A DNA stretch of 64,000 nt from Paenibacillus borealis (GCF_000758665.1 NZ_CP009285.1:2480001-2544000), one strand, 5' to 3'. Shown: positions 1 to 9,536, counted from the first letter of the stretch. Notes: a model not told the origin generated them from the sequence alone. Numbers and translations are program-made.

Positions 1-937
1 ACGGGTTCAGGCTCTGGCGCGAAGGCTGCACCACGGACGAGTTGAGCTTGGCGTATTCCACCGTTTCCTCGGCCGTCAGATCCAGCTCGCGCATGATCCG
101 CTGATGCCAGTAGGAGGCCCAGCCTTCGTTCATGATCTTGGTCTCCATCTGCGGCCAGAAATAGAGCATTTCGTCGTGCAGCATGGTCATGATGTCGCGT
201 TGCCAATCCTCAAGCGCAGTGGAATACTGCTGGATGAACCAGACGATATCCTTTTCCGGCTCCGGGGGGAAGGTACGCTTGCCGGCGGTTTCCGGTGTTG
301 GAGGAACGACAGTGCTCTTTTCCAAATCCCACAGCTCACTGTAGGCATTAGCGGGGCCGGGACCGCCGGGAGGGGAGTCCTTGCGCTCCTTCATTTTGGC
401 TTCCAGCAGATGCGTCTTGCCCAGCTTGCGCGGCTGGATCAGGCTGGGATCAATATGCTCCTGGATCGCGAGCACGGAATCGATGAAGTTCTCCACCGTA
501 TCCGTTCCATAGGTAACCGAATAATCTGCGATCCGGTCGGCCGTGGCTGACATGCTCTCGACCATATCCCGGTTGGACATCGAGAAGCGCATATTGTTCT
601 TGAAGAAGTCGCAGTGCGCCAGCACATGGGCGACAATCAGCTTGTTCTGGACCAGCGTGTTGCCATCGAGCAGGAAGGCGTAGCAGGGGTTCGAGTTAAT
701 GACGAGCTCGTAAATTTTGCTGAGGCCGAAATCGTATTGCGACTTCATTTTATGAAAAGTCTTACCGAAGCTCCAGTGTCCGAACCGGGTGGGCATCCCG
801 TAGGCACCGAAGGTATAAATGATATCCGCAGGGCATATCTCATAACGCATCGGATAAAAATCGAGGCCGAAGCCGGTAGCAATCTCCGTAATCTCGGCAA
901 TCGCCCGTTCCAGCGCTTTAATCTCATCACCGGGCAT
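1..937 (-). CDS. spoVR: SpoVR family protein, C-terminus beyond the window edge
   Basis: Stage V sporulation protein R, involved in spore cortex formation in Bacillus; its biochemical activity is not established. The minus-strand frame starts [16 protein letters not shown] and stays open for 312 residues to base 1, so about two thirds of a roughly 470-residue family member is present. The stretches [37 protein letters not shown] and [17 protein letters not shown] are characteristic of the family. The ATG at 937 follows GGAGAG on the minus strand; an ATG six bases further upstream is in another frame. The gene is divergent from the Uma2-like gene. The identification is firm; only the 3' end is missing. 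Confidence 0.93.
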   Translation of the reverse strand, partial: MPGDEIKALERAIAEITEIATGFGLDFYPMRYEICPADIIYTFGAYGMPTRFGHWSFGKTFHKMKSQYDFGLSKIYELVINSNPCYAFLLDGNTLVQNKLIVAHVLAHCDFFKNNMRFSMSNRDMVESMSATADRIADYSVTYGTDTVENFIDSVLAIQEHIDPSLIQPRKLGKTHLLEAKMKERKDSPPGGPGPANAYSELWDLEKSTVVPPTPETAGKRTFPPEPEKDIVWFIQQYSTALEDWQRDIMTMLHDEMLYFWPQMETKIMNEGWASYWHQRIMRELDLTAEETVEYAKLNSSVVQPSRQSLNP

Positions 938-1117
938 GCATCCATCTCTCCTTCCAGCTTGTGAACCGTTCTTCTTATGTATATGGGCGGAGGGGAGGGA
1001 GTATGATGGCGGGATGTTGAACTTGTCTGTACGGCCGGGTGGAAATTAGCAACGATTCGTTTGAACATGGTACAATTAGTTAAAGCTCGTACGATAATCA
1101 GAAGGAGGCCAGACATT

Positions 1118-1681
1118 GTGTCAAATCCGGATGAGAAGAAAATTCATACCTATCAAGATTGGCTAACCTGGGAAGGAACCTGGGAGTTAATTAACGGCAA
1201 AGCCTATAATATGTCTCCAGCTCCAACCTCATTGCATCAATATATTGTAGGAGAACTTCATTTCGCCCTAAGGACATTCTTCCAGAATCGGAGCTGTTAT
1301 GTGTTTGTGGCTCCATTTGATGTGTTCTTCAGTGAAAGTGAAGAGTATCAATCACCCGATCAAGTCACTGAGCCGGATCTTTCCGTTGTCTGTTCTAAGG
1401 ACCAAATATCCAAGAACGGCTGTAACGGTGCCCCAACCCTAATTATTGAAGTGCTGTCACCATCTACTGCACTTAAGGACTTTAATGAGAAGTTCAATTT
1501 ATATCAGAAGCATGGAGTTCCGGAATATTGGATTGTGGATCCTGGGAATCGAACGGTTCATGTATATACTTTGGAGGATGGCAGTTACCAGGTACGTCAT
1601 TTATATACGGAGCAGGAATCGATTAAATCCAACGTATTTAAAGATTTACAAATTCCAATGAACACGTTATTTAGTTTATAA
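1118..1681 (+). CDS. Uma2 family (DUF820) endonuclease-like protein
   Basis: A 187-residue protein of the Uma2 family, which has a PD-(D/E)XK nuclease-type fold and is common in cyanobacteria and Paenibacillus. Its biological role is unknown. Visible core: a PDLSVVCS strand, then LIIEVLSPSTALKDFNEKF, then YQKHGVPEYWIVDP; together these carry the D...E-x-(L/S) pattern of the fold. The GTG start at 1118 is chosen because GAAGGAGG lies 8 bases upstream; a longer ATG-started frame from 1061 would place this ribosome site inside the coding sequence. It is a single gene followed by a weak hairpin and T-rich stretch. No partner gene suggests a restriction system. Confidence 0.85.
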   Translation: MSNPDEKKIHTYQDWLTWEGTWELINGKAYNMSPAPTSLHQYIVGELHFALRTFFQNRSCYVFVAPFDVFFSESEEYQSPDQVTEPDLSVVCSKDQISKNGCNGAPTLIIEVLSPSTALKDFNEKFNLYQKHGVPEYWIVDPGNRTVHVYTLEDGSYQVRHLYTEQESIKSNVFKDLQIPMNTLFSL

Positions 1682-1690
1682 CAGCAACTA

Positions 1691-1729
1691 CAATCAGCCG
1701 GCGGGATATATTCTCGGCCGGTTGTTTTT
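1691..1729 (+). terminator. Probable weak terminator after the Uma2-like gene
   Basis: An imperfect GCCGGC/GGCCGG hairpin is followed by TTGTTTTTA just after the stop codon at 1681. The stem is short, so efficiency is uncertain. Confidence 0.5.
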
Positions 1730-1926
1730 ATGCTCAGAATCGGGCTATGCTTTAGGGGGAATTAGGATATAGAAAAAGCCTAGCTCATATGCGATATACG
1801 CTAATGGGTTAGGCTATTCGGCATCTGGATCGATTCCCCAAAATATATAATAAGACATTCCAGCGGGATGGACTTCATTATGGCTGTTGTTTATATGTTC
1901 TATCAGATAAAAGGATTTAAAAAAAA

Positions 1927-1969
1927 CTCTCCTTGAACGATGTTATATCGTTCGTGGAGAGCTTTTTTT
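1927..1969. terminator. Bidirectional rho-independent terminator
   Basis: The arms CTCTCC...GAACGAT and ATCGTTC...GGAGAG form a long hairpin around a GTTAT loop. It is followed on the plus strand by a T run (1963-1969) and preceded by an A run, which becomes a T run on the minus strand. It best serves the minus-strand FAD oxidoreductase gene ending at 2039. The rest of the 1682-2038 gap shows no further gene or motif. Confidence 0.8.
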
Positions 1970-2038
1970 GTGCAAAGAATTTCACATGAGCTATAAATTA
2001 GCTTAAGCCCAATCCTGTATCTGCATTATTAAGGCAGC

Positions 2039-4291
2039 TTAAGCGTAAGCCCGCACCTCAATAATCTCCGCATACCCGCTTCCGTTAGTCGACAGGACAA
2101 CGAAGCGCAGGCGGTCGGTTGTAACTGCTTCGCTCAGTGTGTGAACATGCTTGCGCTTATGATTGTCCTGCACTTCGGCAACCATAGTCCACTCGCCCCC
2201 GGTATAGGCTTCGATGCGGTAATCCTTGACGAGCGTAGGCAGGATATCGAAGGGTGTAATGTGATGATGGAGGTTGATCAGATCCTCATTGACATCATCA
2301 TTGAAGGTGATATGCACCTCGCGTATGGCGACTGGTGTGCTCCAAGACAGCTCAAGCCATTCCGGACGGCCGGGGACAAGCTGCTCTGAGGACCAGAAGT
2401 GCGGACCTCCGTAAGGACGGAGATATCCGTCCACCGCTTTGTCCGCGGCGAAGGCTTGGGTTGGCCCAGCCAGGCGGATGCAGGGTGCGGTGTGATCGAA
2501 TTTCTTCTTATCCCACAGCACTAAAGGCTGTGCGGGCTGATTCTCGCCGAAATCCCGGGATACTACCGGCTTGTCGCGCTTCCAATAGGCGAGCATCCCC
2601 GAAGCTGGCTGATCCGCCATATGCAGCGCTATCGCAGCATTAGCCTTGACGATCAGAAAAGCATTACGCGGCGTCTCCGGCTGCCAGTGGAGTGCGAGCT
2701 TGACCCACTGCCGCTCTCCTGCGCTGACGGAAGCGGATGCCGTCTGCACTAGCGCGTGCGGAACATAGTTCTCCGGCCGGCCGGTCTCCCACAGCTCGAC
2801 GGTCAGTTCAGCGGCTTCGCCCGCATCGACCAGCAGCTCGATTCCGTCCAGCAGCGGATCGGCTGGAACGGTGATGCCGATGTCCGTCTCCAGCAGGACG
2901 GTGAACGCCGATTCCTCCACCGCGAACCGGCTCCGTTCGCTGGAAGCACTGACGGCTGCCCGGAGCGCCAGGTCGGCTACGTCTTCATTGCGCAGGCCGA
3001 GAACGGATGCGTCCTGGCGCAGCATGGTCTGCTGCAGCTCCTGCAGGTGGCCCGCATGCAGTTCACGCGGCGTAATTCCCTTAGCCGCACAGAGTGCAGC
3101 GCCGGTGCCGGCAGCTTCACCGATGACCGCACAGGTAGCCATAACGCGTGTGGTCCCGAACGCGACATGCGATGCGCTGATGTCGCGGCCGGCCATCAGC
3201 AGATTGTTCACATTCACTGAATACAGTGAACGGAACGGGATGTGGTAGCTGCCGTCGGAATACATATGCTTCGAGCCTGATTCGGTAGCATAGACACCCT
3301 GCGGCGGATGCAGATCAATCGACCAGCCGCCGAAGCCGATGCGGTCCGTGAATTCCCGCTGCGCAAGGATATCGTTCTGATTCAAGATATAATCGCCTAC
3401 GAAGCGGCGGTATTCCCGTTTGCCCGGAAGCGAACCTACCCATTCCAGCGTCATGTTCCCGGCATCGAATTTACCGGAGTTCTTAATATAGCCCCAAATA
3501 CCGTAAATAATGGACCATAGCTCGTCACGGATAGCCTCGTTGTCATGAACGGTATCCTGTTCGCCGCCGAACTCGATCCACCAGTAGGCGCAGCCGTTGT
3601 CGCCGCTGCGGATGATGCGGTTCTCGGTAATAGAGGTCTGTGTAACATCTATGGCCATAGCCGGAGGAATGAATTTCACCGGATGACCGGCGTCCTTGGT
3701 GTAGAAGAGCAGCGTGCTGCCGAGCGTAATATCATCCGGGACCTCTGGTGCCCATTCTTCATTGAATTCTTCACGTGCTTCGCGGCCGAGCCTGTATTTT
3801 GCACCAGCAAGAAAGCCGACCAGCCCGTCTCCTGTGCAATCCAGATAGACCGGACTCTCAAAGCGGATGCTTCGCTCCGATCCCATCATCCAGCCGGTAA
3901 CCGAGCGGATACGCCGCCCGCCGCCCGCCTCCTCATCGGCCTCAGCTTCATGCACATCCGTATTCAGAAACAGCTGAATATTCGGCTCCGCCTGGACGGC
4001 CTCAAGCACAACCATATCCCATAAATACGGATTGCCGTCCTTATTACGGTATTGGTTCTCTACAAACAGTTCCCCCATAATCCCCGTTTCACGGGCATAG
4101 CGGTGAATACCATGTGAGGTGGCGCCGCATACCCATACCCGCACCTCGCTGCTGGAGTTGCCGCCGAGCACCGGACGGTTGTTGACCAGTGCGACCTTCT
4201 GCCCCAGCCGGGCCGCTGCAATCGCTGCACATACTCCTGCCAGACCACCGCCTACAACGGTAACATCCGTTTTGACCGTTTCTTTCCGCAT
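2039..4291 (-). CDS. FAD-dependent oxidoreductase with C-terminal discoidin-like region
   Basis: A 750-residue cytoplasmic flavoprotein of the FAD_oxidored (PF12831) type often found in polysaccharide-use loci; the substrate is unknown. Residues 8-25 carry the dinucleotide-binding VTVVGGGLAGVCAA motif, and PVLGGNSSSEVRVW follows with the family GGNSS signature. DCTGDG and LLMAGRDISASHVAFGTTRVMATCAVIGEAAGTGAA (checked in short pieces) mark the second FAD-contact region. From about residue 600 the sequence turns beta-rich with WLELSWSTPVAIREVHITF, resembling an F5/8-type carbohydrate-binding module. The ATG at 4291 follows AAGGGGAG. It is divergent from an AraC regulator gene, the probable controller. 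Confidence 0.82.
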   Translation of the reverse strand: MRKETVKTDVTVVGGGLAGVCAAIAAARLGQKVALVNNRPVLGGNSSSEVRVWVCGATSHGIHRYARETGIMGELFVENQYRNKDGNPYLWDMVVLEAVQAEPNIQLFLNTDVHEAEADEEAGGGRRIRSVTGWMMGSERSIRFESPVYLDCTGDGLVGFLAGAKYRLGREAREEFNEEWAPEVPDDITLGSTLLFYTKDAGHPVKFIPPAMAIDVTQTSITENRIIRSGDNGCAYWWIEFGGEQDTVHDNEAIRDELWSIIYGIWGYIKNSGKFDAGNMTLEWVGSLPGKREYRRFVGDYILNQNDILAQREFTDRIGFGGWSIDLHPPQGVYATESGSKHMYSDGSYHIPFRSLYSVNVNNLLMAGRDISASHVAFGTTRVMATCAVIGEAAGTGAALCAAKGITPRELHAGHLQELQQTMLRQDASVLGLRNEDVADLALRAAVSASSERSRFAVEESAFTVLLETDIGITVPADPLLDGIELLVDAGEAAELTVELWETGRPENYVPHALVQTASASVSAGERQWVKLALHWQPETPRNAFLIVKANAAIALHMADQPASGMLAYWKRDKPVVSRDFGENQPAQPLVLWDKKKFDHTAPCIRLAGPTQAFAADKAVDGYLRPYGGPHFWSSEQLVPGRPEWLELSWSTPVAIREVHITFNDDVNEDLINLHHHITPFDILPTLVKDYRIEAYTGGEWTMVAEVQDNHKRKHVHTLSEAVTTDRLRFVVLSTNGSGYAEIIEVRAYA

Positions 4292-4430
4292 TGTTGAATC
4301 TCTCCCCTTAACTGTGATAATATATCCGTAATTTCATGATAAATCACTATAATAGTAATTAACATGCATATAATTTCTTTGTGTATATACTTTATTTCAT
4401 TTTGTTTAGTGCTTGGAAGGAGAGCTGTGC

Positions 4431-5231
4431 ATGCGAGAAAATTGGTCAGTCCATCCGGCAGCCTACACGTACTGGGAGAAAAAGGAACAGTTCCTGCTGG
4501 AGTACGACACGTATCCTGTGTGGACGATATTTGCAGTTGAACAAGGACAATTCGCCTACCGGTTCGGAGATCATGAAGGCGAGGCCGGATTGGGGGACAT
4601 CATCGTATGTCCGCCGGGTACGGCCTTTTACCGGAGAACGGTCACAACTCTAACCTTTCATTTCATTCAATTCGAATGGGAGGAGGAGCCGGGGCCTGAA
4701 GAAGAAGCGGCAACGCTAAGCGGAAGGTGGACCGTCAGGGATGTGGAGCGCCTTCTGTCGACCTACCGTTATATGCGGAACATCGGAAGAAGCATTCAGG
4801 AGGAGCCCGGCTTAGGCCGGATGAAACATATGCTGGAGGATCTATGGAGGCTTCTCGAAATCGAACGCAGCATGGCGGAGGAGGAAGTGCAATCCGAAGG
4901 GGAAAGCCCCGATCCGGATATGCAAAAAGCCAGACAATGGCTGCTTGAGCATGCCTGCACACCTATGACGATGCAGGAGCTGGCGGCTGCGCTTAGCCTC
5001 ACACCGGTGCAGTTAACGCGGCGGTTCCGGGCAGCGTATCAGGCCACACCTTCAGAATTTGTGACCGGACTCAGGCTCACAAGAGCCTGCCAGCTGCTGG
5101 AGGATTCCACGCAATCCATCGATATTATCGCCCAGCAATGCGGGTATGAGAATGGCTTCTACCTGAGCCGCGTGTTTAGCGCGAAGCTCGGATTAACTCC
5201 ATCGAAGTACCGTAAGCTGCATAGGTTATAA
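4431..5231 (+). CDS. AraC family transcriptional regulator
   Basis: A 266-residue regulator: an N-terminal cupin-like sensing half (PVWTIFAVEQGQFAYRFGD, then GDIIVCPPGTAF, typical of AraC ligand pockets) and a C-terminal double helix-turn-helix (about residues 165-266: MTMQELAAALSLTPVQLTRRF, then IDIIAQQCGYENGFYLSRVF, ending LGLTPSKYRKL). The ATG at 4431 is used because GGAAGGAGAG ends 6 bases before it; an upstream TTG at 4413 would overlap this ribosome site. It is divergent from the FAD oxidoreductase gene and convergent to the LplA-like importer operon, so it may control either or both. The ligand is probably a plant-cell-wall sugar (inference). Confidence 0.9.
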   Translation: MRENWSVHPAAYTYWEKKEQFLLEYDTYPVWTIFAVEQGQFAYRFGDHEGEAGLGDIIVCPPGTAFYRRTVTTLTFHFIQFEWEEEPGPEEEAATLSGRWTVRDVERLLSTYRYMRNIGRSIQEEPGLGRMKHMLEDLWRLLEIERSMAEEEVQSEGESPDPDMQKARQWLLEHACTPMTMQELAAALSLTPVQLTRRFRAAYQATPSEFVTGLRLTRACQLLEDSTQSIDIIAQQCGYENGFYLSRVFSAKLGLTPSKYRKLHRL

Positions 5232-5315
5232 CCCGTTAACGAATACCCGGCACCGTCTAAGTGGTATCCTATCGTTCGCGGAGAGCTTACTGCCTGGCAG
5301 TCTGCTATGAAACAA

Positions 5316-5343
5316 ACGCGCCTCTCCTAATAAGGAGGGCGCG
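5316..5343 (-). terminator. Terminator of the importer operon
   Basis: Read on the minus strand, CGCGCCCTCCT, a TATT loop and AGGAGAGGCGCG form a strong hairpin followed by TTTGTTTC. It lies 73 bases past the lplA-like stop codon. Confidence 0.7.
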
Positions 5344-5415
5344 CTGCGGTAAGTTCATATGAAGGCTGTCCTAATCAAACAGCAGTATAGTAGATCTGTA
5401 TAGCTCCAGTGTAGT

Positions 5416-6963
5416 CTATTGCTGCTTCGCATACCATTCGGAGAACTGCTTCTGGTATTCGGCGATGTATTTGTCGATACCGGCTGCTTTTAACCGTTCC
5501 AGTGCCTTCGGGAAGGCAGTGTTATAATCACTGAAGCCGCTGCCGATGGGGGCAAGGTATTCGGTAAATACGCCGTTCAGCTTGGTTTCTTCATTTTTAA
5601 CCGGGGTATTGTCGAAGTTGAAGCCTGCACCCTTGGAAATAATCGCTCCGTCATCCCATGCTTTGTAATCGGCAATGAAATCATCCGGTACAGTGTTGTC
5701 AAAGCGCATGAAGTTCTTGTTCATCAGCAGCCAGTCGGGAATCAGCGAATCGGTGTTAATTTTCGTCAGACGGCCGTTAGCGTCCAGTGTATAATCAGTT
5801 CCCTCAATACCATAGGCGAACAGGTCATACAGCTCCTGGTTTTTTTGCAGCAGGTTGAAGAACATGACATAACGCTCAGGGTCCTTGGCTGCGGCAGAGA
5901 CGAAGAAGGCGGTGCTGTAGGTGCCTCTGCTGATTTTTGGACGGCCGGTGCCCAGGAAATAATTGACCAGCTTGGCTTCAGGCATTGCCTGTGAGATGGT
6001 AGCTGCGCCTTCAAACGGACGTGCTGCGGTTCCCGCCCAGAACATCGCTTTGCCGGAGTTCCAGTCAGACTGCAGCTGAGGCACATTCGTTGCGGCATAT
6101 TTCGGAATGATCCCTTTCTCGTACCAGCCGTGCATCAGCCCGGCATAGGTTTTGAATTCAGGAGATTCGAACCAGCTGATAATCTGATCATCCTTGGCCG
6201 ATTCATCCAGGGCGATGAAATCATTTTGCCAGTACAGATTCTTGTCGGTGAAGTCATATTGCAGCATTCTGCGGGCATCCGTGTTGGCATATCCGATCAG
6301 CTCGGGGTGAAGCGCATGGACTTTATCATAGAACTGCTCAAGCTCGGCAAGGGAGGAGACCTGGGTCATTCCTGCCTCCTCCAGCAGATCCTGCCGGACC
6401 AGCACACTGTAAAATTCAGCGGAATTCGGCTTGTTGCCTACAGGAACCGCATATTGTTTCCCGTCCAGCTGGAAGGCCCGGAAGGAAGCCTCGTCCACCG
6501 CCGCACTCAAATCCGCTGCTGCTGCAGAGATATAGGGAGTGAGGTCGGTGTAGAGTCCTTTGGCTACAGATTTCACCATATAGTTGGCATCTGTATAGGT
6601 CGCGAAATCCTCGCCGGTTGACAGCATCAGGTCCGTTTTGCCGCCGCCGTATTCCGTCCAGGGCAGGAACTGAAATTCAACCTCGGCATTGATTTCTTTT
6701 TTGATCACATCAAAGAACTCCGTCTTGGCCAGCTCCTTCATCCGGTTCGACTCGTCCCCGTACAGCACAATCTTCAGCTTGGCCGGTGCCAGAGCTGCAC
6801 CTTCATTTCCACTGTCTGTCGCAGTTGTTGCCGGTGCTGTACCACCGCTGTTATTGCTGGCTGCATTACCGGAGTTAGCGCTTTCATTATTGCCCTGCGA
6901 ACAGCCGCTTACGAGGAATACAGTTGCCAGGAGCAAACTTAACCAGCCTTTTTTCTTTGTCAT
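5416..6963 (-). CDS. LplA-like extracellular sugar-binding lipoprotein
   Basis: Solute-binding protein of a carbohydrate ABC importer, 515 residues, the large size typical of the Bacillus LplA/YtcQ group. The signal peptide MTKKKGWLSLLLATVFLVSG ends in the lipobox LVSGC (lipidated Cys at residue 21), followed by an Asn/Ser/Gly-rich linker, so it sits on the outer face of the membrane. AEVEFQFLPWTEYGGGKTDLMLSTGEDFATYTDAN (seen in pieces) is the family N-terminal region. The ATG at 6963 has AGGAGG 9 bases upstream; a GTG three codons earlier overlaps that site. It is last in an operon after two permease genes. No ATPase gene is linked. The substrate is probably an oligosaccharide such as an oligogalacturonide or oligoxyloside (inference). 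Confidence 0.9.
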   Translation of the reverse strand: MTKKKGWLSLLLATVFLVSGCSQGNNESANSGNAASNNSGGTAPATTATDSGNEGAALAPAKLKIVLYGDESNRMKELAKTEFFDVIKKEINAEVEFQFLPWTEYGGGKTDLMLSTGEDFATYTDANYMVKSVAKGLYTDLTPYISAAAADLSAAVDEASFRAFQLDGKQYAVPVGNKPNSAEFYSVLVRQDLLEEAGMTQVSSLAELEQFYDKVHALHPELIGYANTDARRMLQYDFTDKNLYWQNDFIALDESAKDDQIISWFESPEFKTYAGLMHGWYEKGIIPKYAATNVPQLQSDWNSGKAMFWAGTAARPFEGAATISQAMPEAKLVNYFLGTGRPKISRGTYSTAFFVSAAAKDPERYVMFFNLLQKNQELYDLFAYGIEGTDYTLDANGRLTKINTDSLIPDWLLMNKNFMRFDNTVPDDFIADYKAWDDGAIISKGAGFNFDNTPVKNEETKLNGVFTEYLAPIGSGFSDYNTAFPKALERLKAAGIDKYIAEYQKQFSEWYAKQQ

Positions 6964-7104
6964 GATGAACACCCTCCTGAATTAGAATTAATCTGTGAGG
7001 CTTATATTGCCAAGGCGGTGCTCCCGTAAGCTTATTGTACAACATGCCGGAGCATGGGAGCACACACCTGATGCAACCAATATTAGGTCTGCGTTCTTGG
7101 CGGA

Positions 7105-7989
7105 TCAGCCTTTCACCGACCCCACGATAATCCCTTTAACGAAGAATCCCTGGAGAAAAGGATACAGAATCGCGATCGGCAGAACGGTCAGACAGGTCAT
7201 CGCCATCTTGGCAGTCTCCAGGGGCGGGGCAATAATTGCGCCACCCACCTGTGCGGCATTGCCGGAGGCCAGGAACTGAATGTTCGCCATCATGTTGTAC
7301 ATCAGGTATTGGATCGTATAGAGATCCTGATTGTTAACCAGCATCAGCGGCAGATAGAAGTCATTCCAGAACTGGAGCGCATAAAAGAGTGAAATCGTCA
7401 CCAGCCCGACCCGGCCGAGCGGAATCATAATACTGAAGAAAATCCGCAGATGACCGGCCCCGTCAATTTGCGCCGACTCCACAATCTCATGCGGGATGCT
7501 GCGGAAGTAGTTGGCCATCAGGAACATCAGGAACACGCTCAGCACATAGGGAATGAACAGGCCGAGCAGCGTATCGCCAAGATGATAGTATTTGGTGCTT
7601 AGCAGATACCAGGGCAGTGTGCCGCCGCTGAACAGCATCGTGAAGTAGGCAAAGAAGGCGAAGAAGTTCTTCAGCCGGAAATTCCGGACGGAGATGACGT
7701 AGGCATAAGCGGTAGTCACCAGTACGGCAGTCAGCGTGCCCAGCACTGTTACGACCAGCGACATGGAGTATGCCCGCAGAATCTGCTCTGCTTTGGAGCC
7801 AAACAGGAATTGATAGGTTTCAAACGTGAACCCCCGGGGCCAGAAGGAATAGCCCTCCGCAGCAATTCTCGACTCTGTAGATAGAGAACCGGATACCGCC
7901 AGCACAAACGGCACCAGGCAAATGACCGAGAATACCGCAATACAGACATAGAAGAAAATAACCAGCCCTTTGTTTTCAGTAGTTTGCAT
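7105..7989 (-). CDS. Sugar ABC transporter permease, YtcP/LplC type
   Basis: Inner-membrane permease of 294 residues with about six hydrophobic segments; the first spans residues 8-30. The cytoplasmic EAA loop that docks the ATPase is EIVESAQIDGAGHLRIFFSI. The C-terminal PFLQGFFVKGIIVGSVKG is the standard ending of this permease class. The gene starts 12 bases after the upstream permease stop and ends about 140 bases before the lipoprotein start, as expected for the second permease of an lplB-lplC-lplA unit. Confidence 0.92.
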   Translation of the reverse strand: MQTTENKGLVIFFYVCIAVFSVICLVPFVLAVSGSLSTESRIAAEGYSFWPRGFTFETYQFLFGSKAEQILRAYSMSLVVTVLGTLTAVLVTTAYAYVISVRNFRLKNFFAFFAYFTMLFSGGTLPWYLLSTKYYHLGDTLLGLFIPYVLSVFLMFLMANYFRSIPHEIVESAQIDGAGHLRIFFSIMIPLGRVGLVTISLFYALQFWNDFYLPLMLVNNQDLYTIQYLMYNMMANIQFLASGNAAQVGGAIIAPPLETAKMAMTCLTVLPIAILYPFLQGFFVKGIIVGSVKG

Positions 7990-8001
7990 CGTATCGGTCT
8001 C

Positions 8002-8982
8002 CTAGAATAGTTTGCTGTCTTTGTCATACCAGCCGGCCAGCTTGTTGGCTACCAGCACCAGGATGAATCCAAAGACGGATTGATAGAGCGTAATGGCGGA
8101 AGCGAAGCCGAACTCACCGGAACGGATGGCCGTGCGGTATACATAGACATCGATGATATCGGTAGTGGGCAGAAGCAGCGGATTGAGGAACGTTACGCCC
8201 ATGATCATACTCAGATCGCCCTTCAGCATGCCTCCGATTCCGAGCAGCGTCATCAGGATGATCGATGGAATCAGCATGGGTACCGTGATTTTGGTGATAA
8301 TCTGCCAGCGGGAGGCACCGTCGATCCGGGCCGCTTCATAATAGGAGGTGTCCACTCCCTGCAGCACCGCATAGTAGATGATCGCGCCGTAGCCGGCACT
8401 TTTCCAGATATTCGCGAGCACCAGGATGACCACGAACAGCCACGGGCTTGAATACCAGTCCATTTGCGACAGGCCAAGCGATTGCAGCAGCTGGTTGAGA
8501 ATCCCTTTGTCATAGTCAAGCAGGGAGAACAGGATGGCTCCGATGATGATCCAGGAGATGAAATACGGGAAGAACATGACGCTCTGGGTGACTTTGATAA
8601 ACCACCTGCTGCGCAGCTCATTCAATATAATAGCGATGGCCACCGAGAAAAAAGTGCCGGTCAGCATGTACAGCGCATTCAGCATAACCGTGTTGCGGGT
8701 CGCCCGCAGGGCATCCTCCATACTGGAGAAGAAAAACTCGAAGTTGGCGAAGCCCGCCCACGGGCTGCCGAAGATTCCGTCGTTAAAGTTGTAGTTTTTG
8801 AAGACGAGAATCAGCCCGCTCATCGGCAGGTATGCAAATAAAATCAGAATGATGATGCCCGGCAGGGCTAGCAGATACAGCGAGCTGTCCTTCCTCAGAG
8901 ATTTGCGGAAGCGCCTGGCGCTGACAGTCCGCGTTCCCGGAATCAGCGGCTCCATAGTGCCGGGTGTTGCCTCTTGCGTCAT
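8002..8982 (-). CDS. Sugar ABC transporter permease, LplB type
   Basis: First gene of the importer operon; 326 residues. A polar N-terminus of about 30 residues precedes the first membrane segment (SLYLLALPGIIILILFAYLP). Then comes the family hallmark SGLILVFKNYNF and GFANFEFFF. The EAA loop is YYEAARIDGASRWQIITKITVP. The ATG at 8982 is preceded on the minus strand by AAAGGAGTGG. A cre-like site and a TATAAT box lie upstream, so catabolite repression is likely. Confidence 0.92.
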   Translation of the reverse strand: MTQEATPGTMEPLIPGTRTVSARRFRKSLRKDSSLYLLALPGIIILILFAYLPMSGLILVFKNYNFNDGIFGSPWAGFANFEFFFSSMEDALRATRNTVMLNALYMLTGTFFSVAIAIILNELRSRWFIKVTQSVMFFPYFISWIIIGAILFSLLDYDKGILNQLLQSLGLSQMDWYSSPWLFVVILVLANIWKSAGYGAIIYYAVLQGVDTSYYEAARIDGASRWQIITKITVPMLIPSIILMTLLGIGGMLKGDLSMIMGVTFLNPLLLPTTDIIDVYVYRTAIRSGEFGFASAITLYQSVFGFILVLVANKLAGWYDKDSKLF

Positions 8983-9000
8983 ATACAGTCCACTCCTTTA

Positions 9001-9014
9001 TGCTAGCGTTATCA
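9001..9014. promoter_or_regulatory. Second, weaker cre-like site
   Basis: TGCTAGCGTTATCA matches the CcpA consensus TGWAANCGNTNWCA at 12 of 14 positions. It lies just upstream of the lplB-like ribosome site. Confidence 0.4.
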
Positions 9015-9071
9015 TTTCATCCCGTGATTCAGGAGAACGCTTTACAAGGCAAATCATAATCCGGCGCAGAA

Positions 9072-9090
9072 TGTAAACGCTATCATTATA
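9072..9090 (-). promoter_or_regulatory. Importer-operon promoter -10 box with overlapping cre site
   Basis: TGTAAACGCTATCA (9072-9085) matches the CcpA catabolite-responsive element consensus TGWAANCGNTNWCA at every position. On the minus strand a TATAAT (9085-9090) touches it, so the cre would cover the start point. No good -35 is seen at 17 bases, which fits a promoter needing an AraC-type activator. Confidence 0.65.
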
Positions 9091-9236
9091 AACGGAAAAA
9101 AGTTAAAAAATGCGTAATAGGCGGGCTTAAAAAAACAGAAAAAGCAGAAGTTTTCTGCTTGTGCAGGGTTAAATGCTTGATAAAAGCGGGGAATGGCGTG
9201 GTGGAGGGGAGGGTAGGGGAGTTTCGGATTTGGGGG

Positions 9237-9530
9237 ACCAGTACAACATTAGAGCAAAAGAAGTGAGTTCGAAGTGAGTTCGAAGTGAGTTCGTTCAATG
9301 CAGCAATTTATGTAGTCAGAGTTCCAACTGAAAATTCGGAGATAGTTGTATAATGTGCAATTAAAAACAGCGAATTAGATATGCTTGCATCGTATAATTG
9401 TATTCTGTACAACTAAATCTGCCCAAATGGGGGGGAACTATCAACAAGCGCCAGTTTAATTGTACGAAATACAACTAAACGGAGAATGAGTCGGAAATCA
9501 GACGATTTAGTTGTACAAAGTGCAATTAAG
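9237..9530. repeat. Array of GTTGTAC-type palindromes, A/T-armed subtype
   Basis: Four near-palindromes lie at about 9342-9363, 9394-9416, 9454-9480 and 9506-9530, with centres 53, 62 and 51 bases apart, plus a half copy at 9238-9254. Their core is AATTGTAC or AGTTGTAC, a 3-4 base loop, then TACAACT or TGCAATT. The outer bases pair as TTTAGTTG/CAACTAAA. The same core recurs at 9.8, 11.6, 29.1 and 44.2 kb with different outer arms. There is no gene here. A threefold 11-bp repeat (GAAGTGAGTTC) sits at 9260-9292. Confidence 0.75.
9260..9292. repeat. Three tandem copies of an 11-bp unit
   Basis: GAAGTGAGTTC is repeated exactly three times head to tail. No function is visible. Confidence 0.9.
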
Positions 9531-9536
9531 CTTGCA

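Noticed and set aside
1118..1681. Uma2-like gene as part of a restriction or defence system
   Set aside because: No methyltransferase, helicase or other defence partner is adjacent; Uma2 genes are often isolated.
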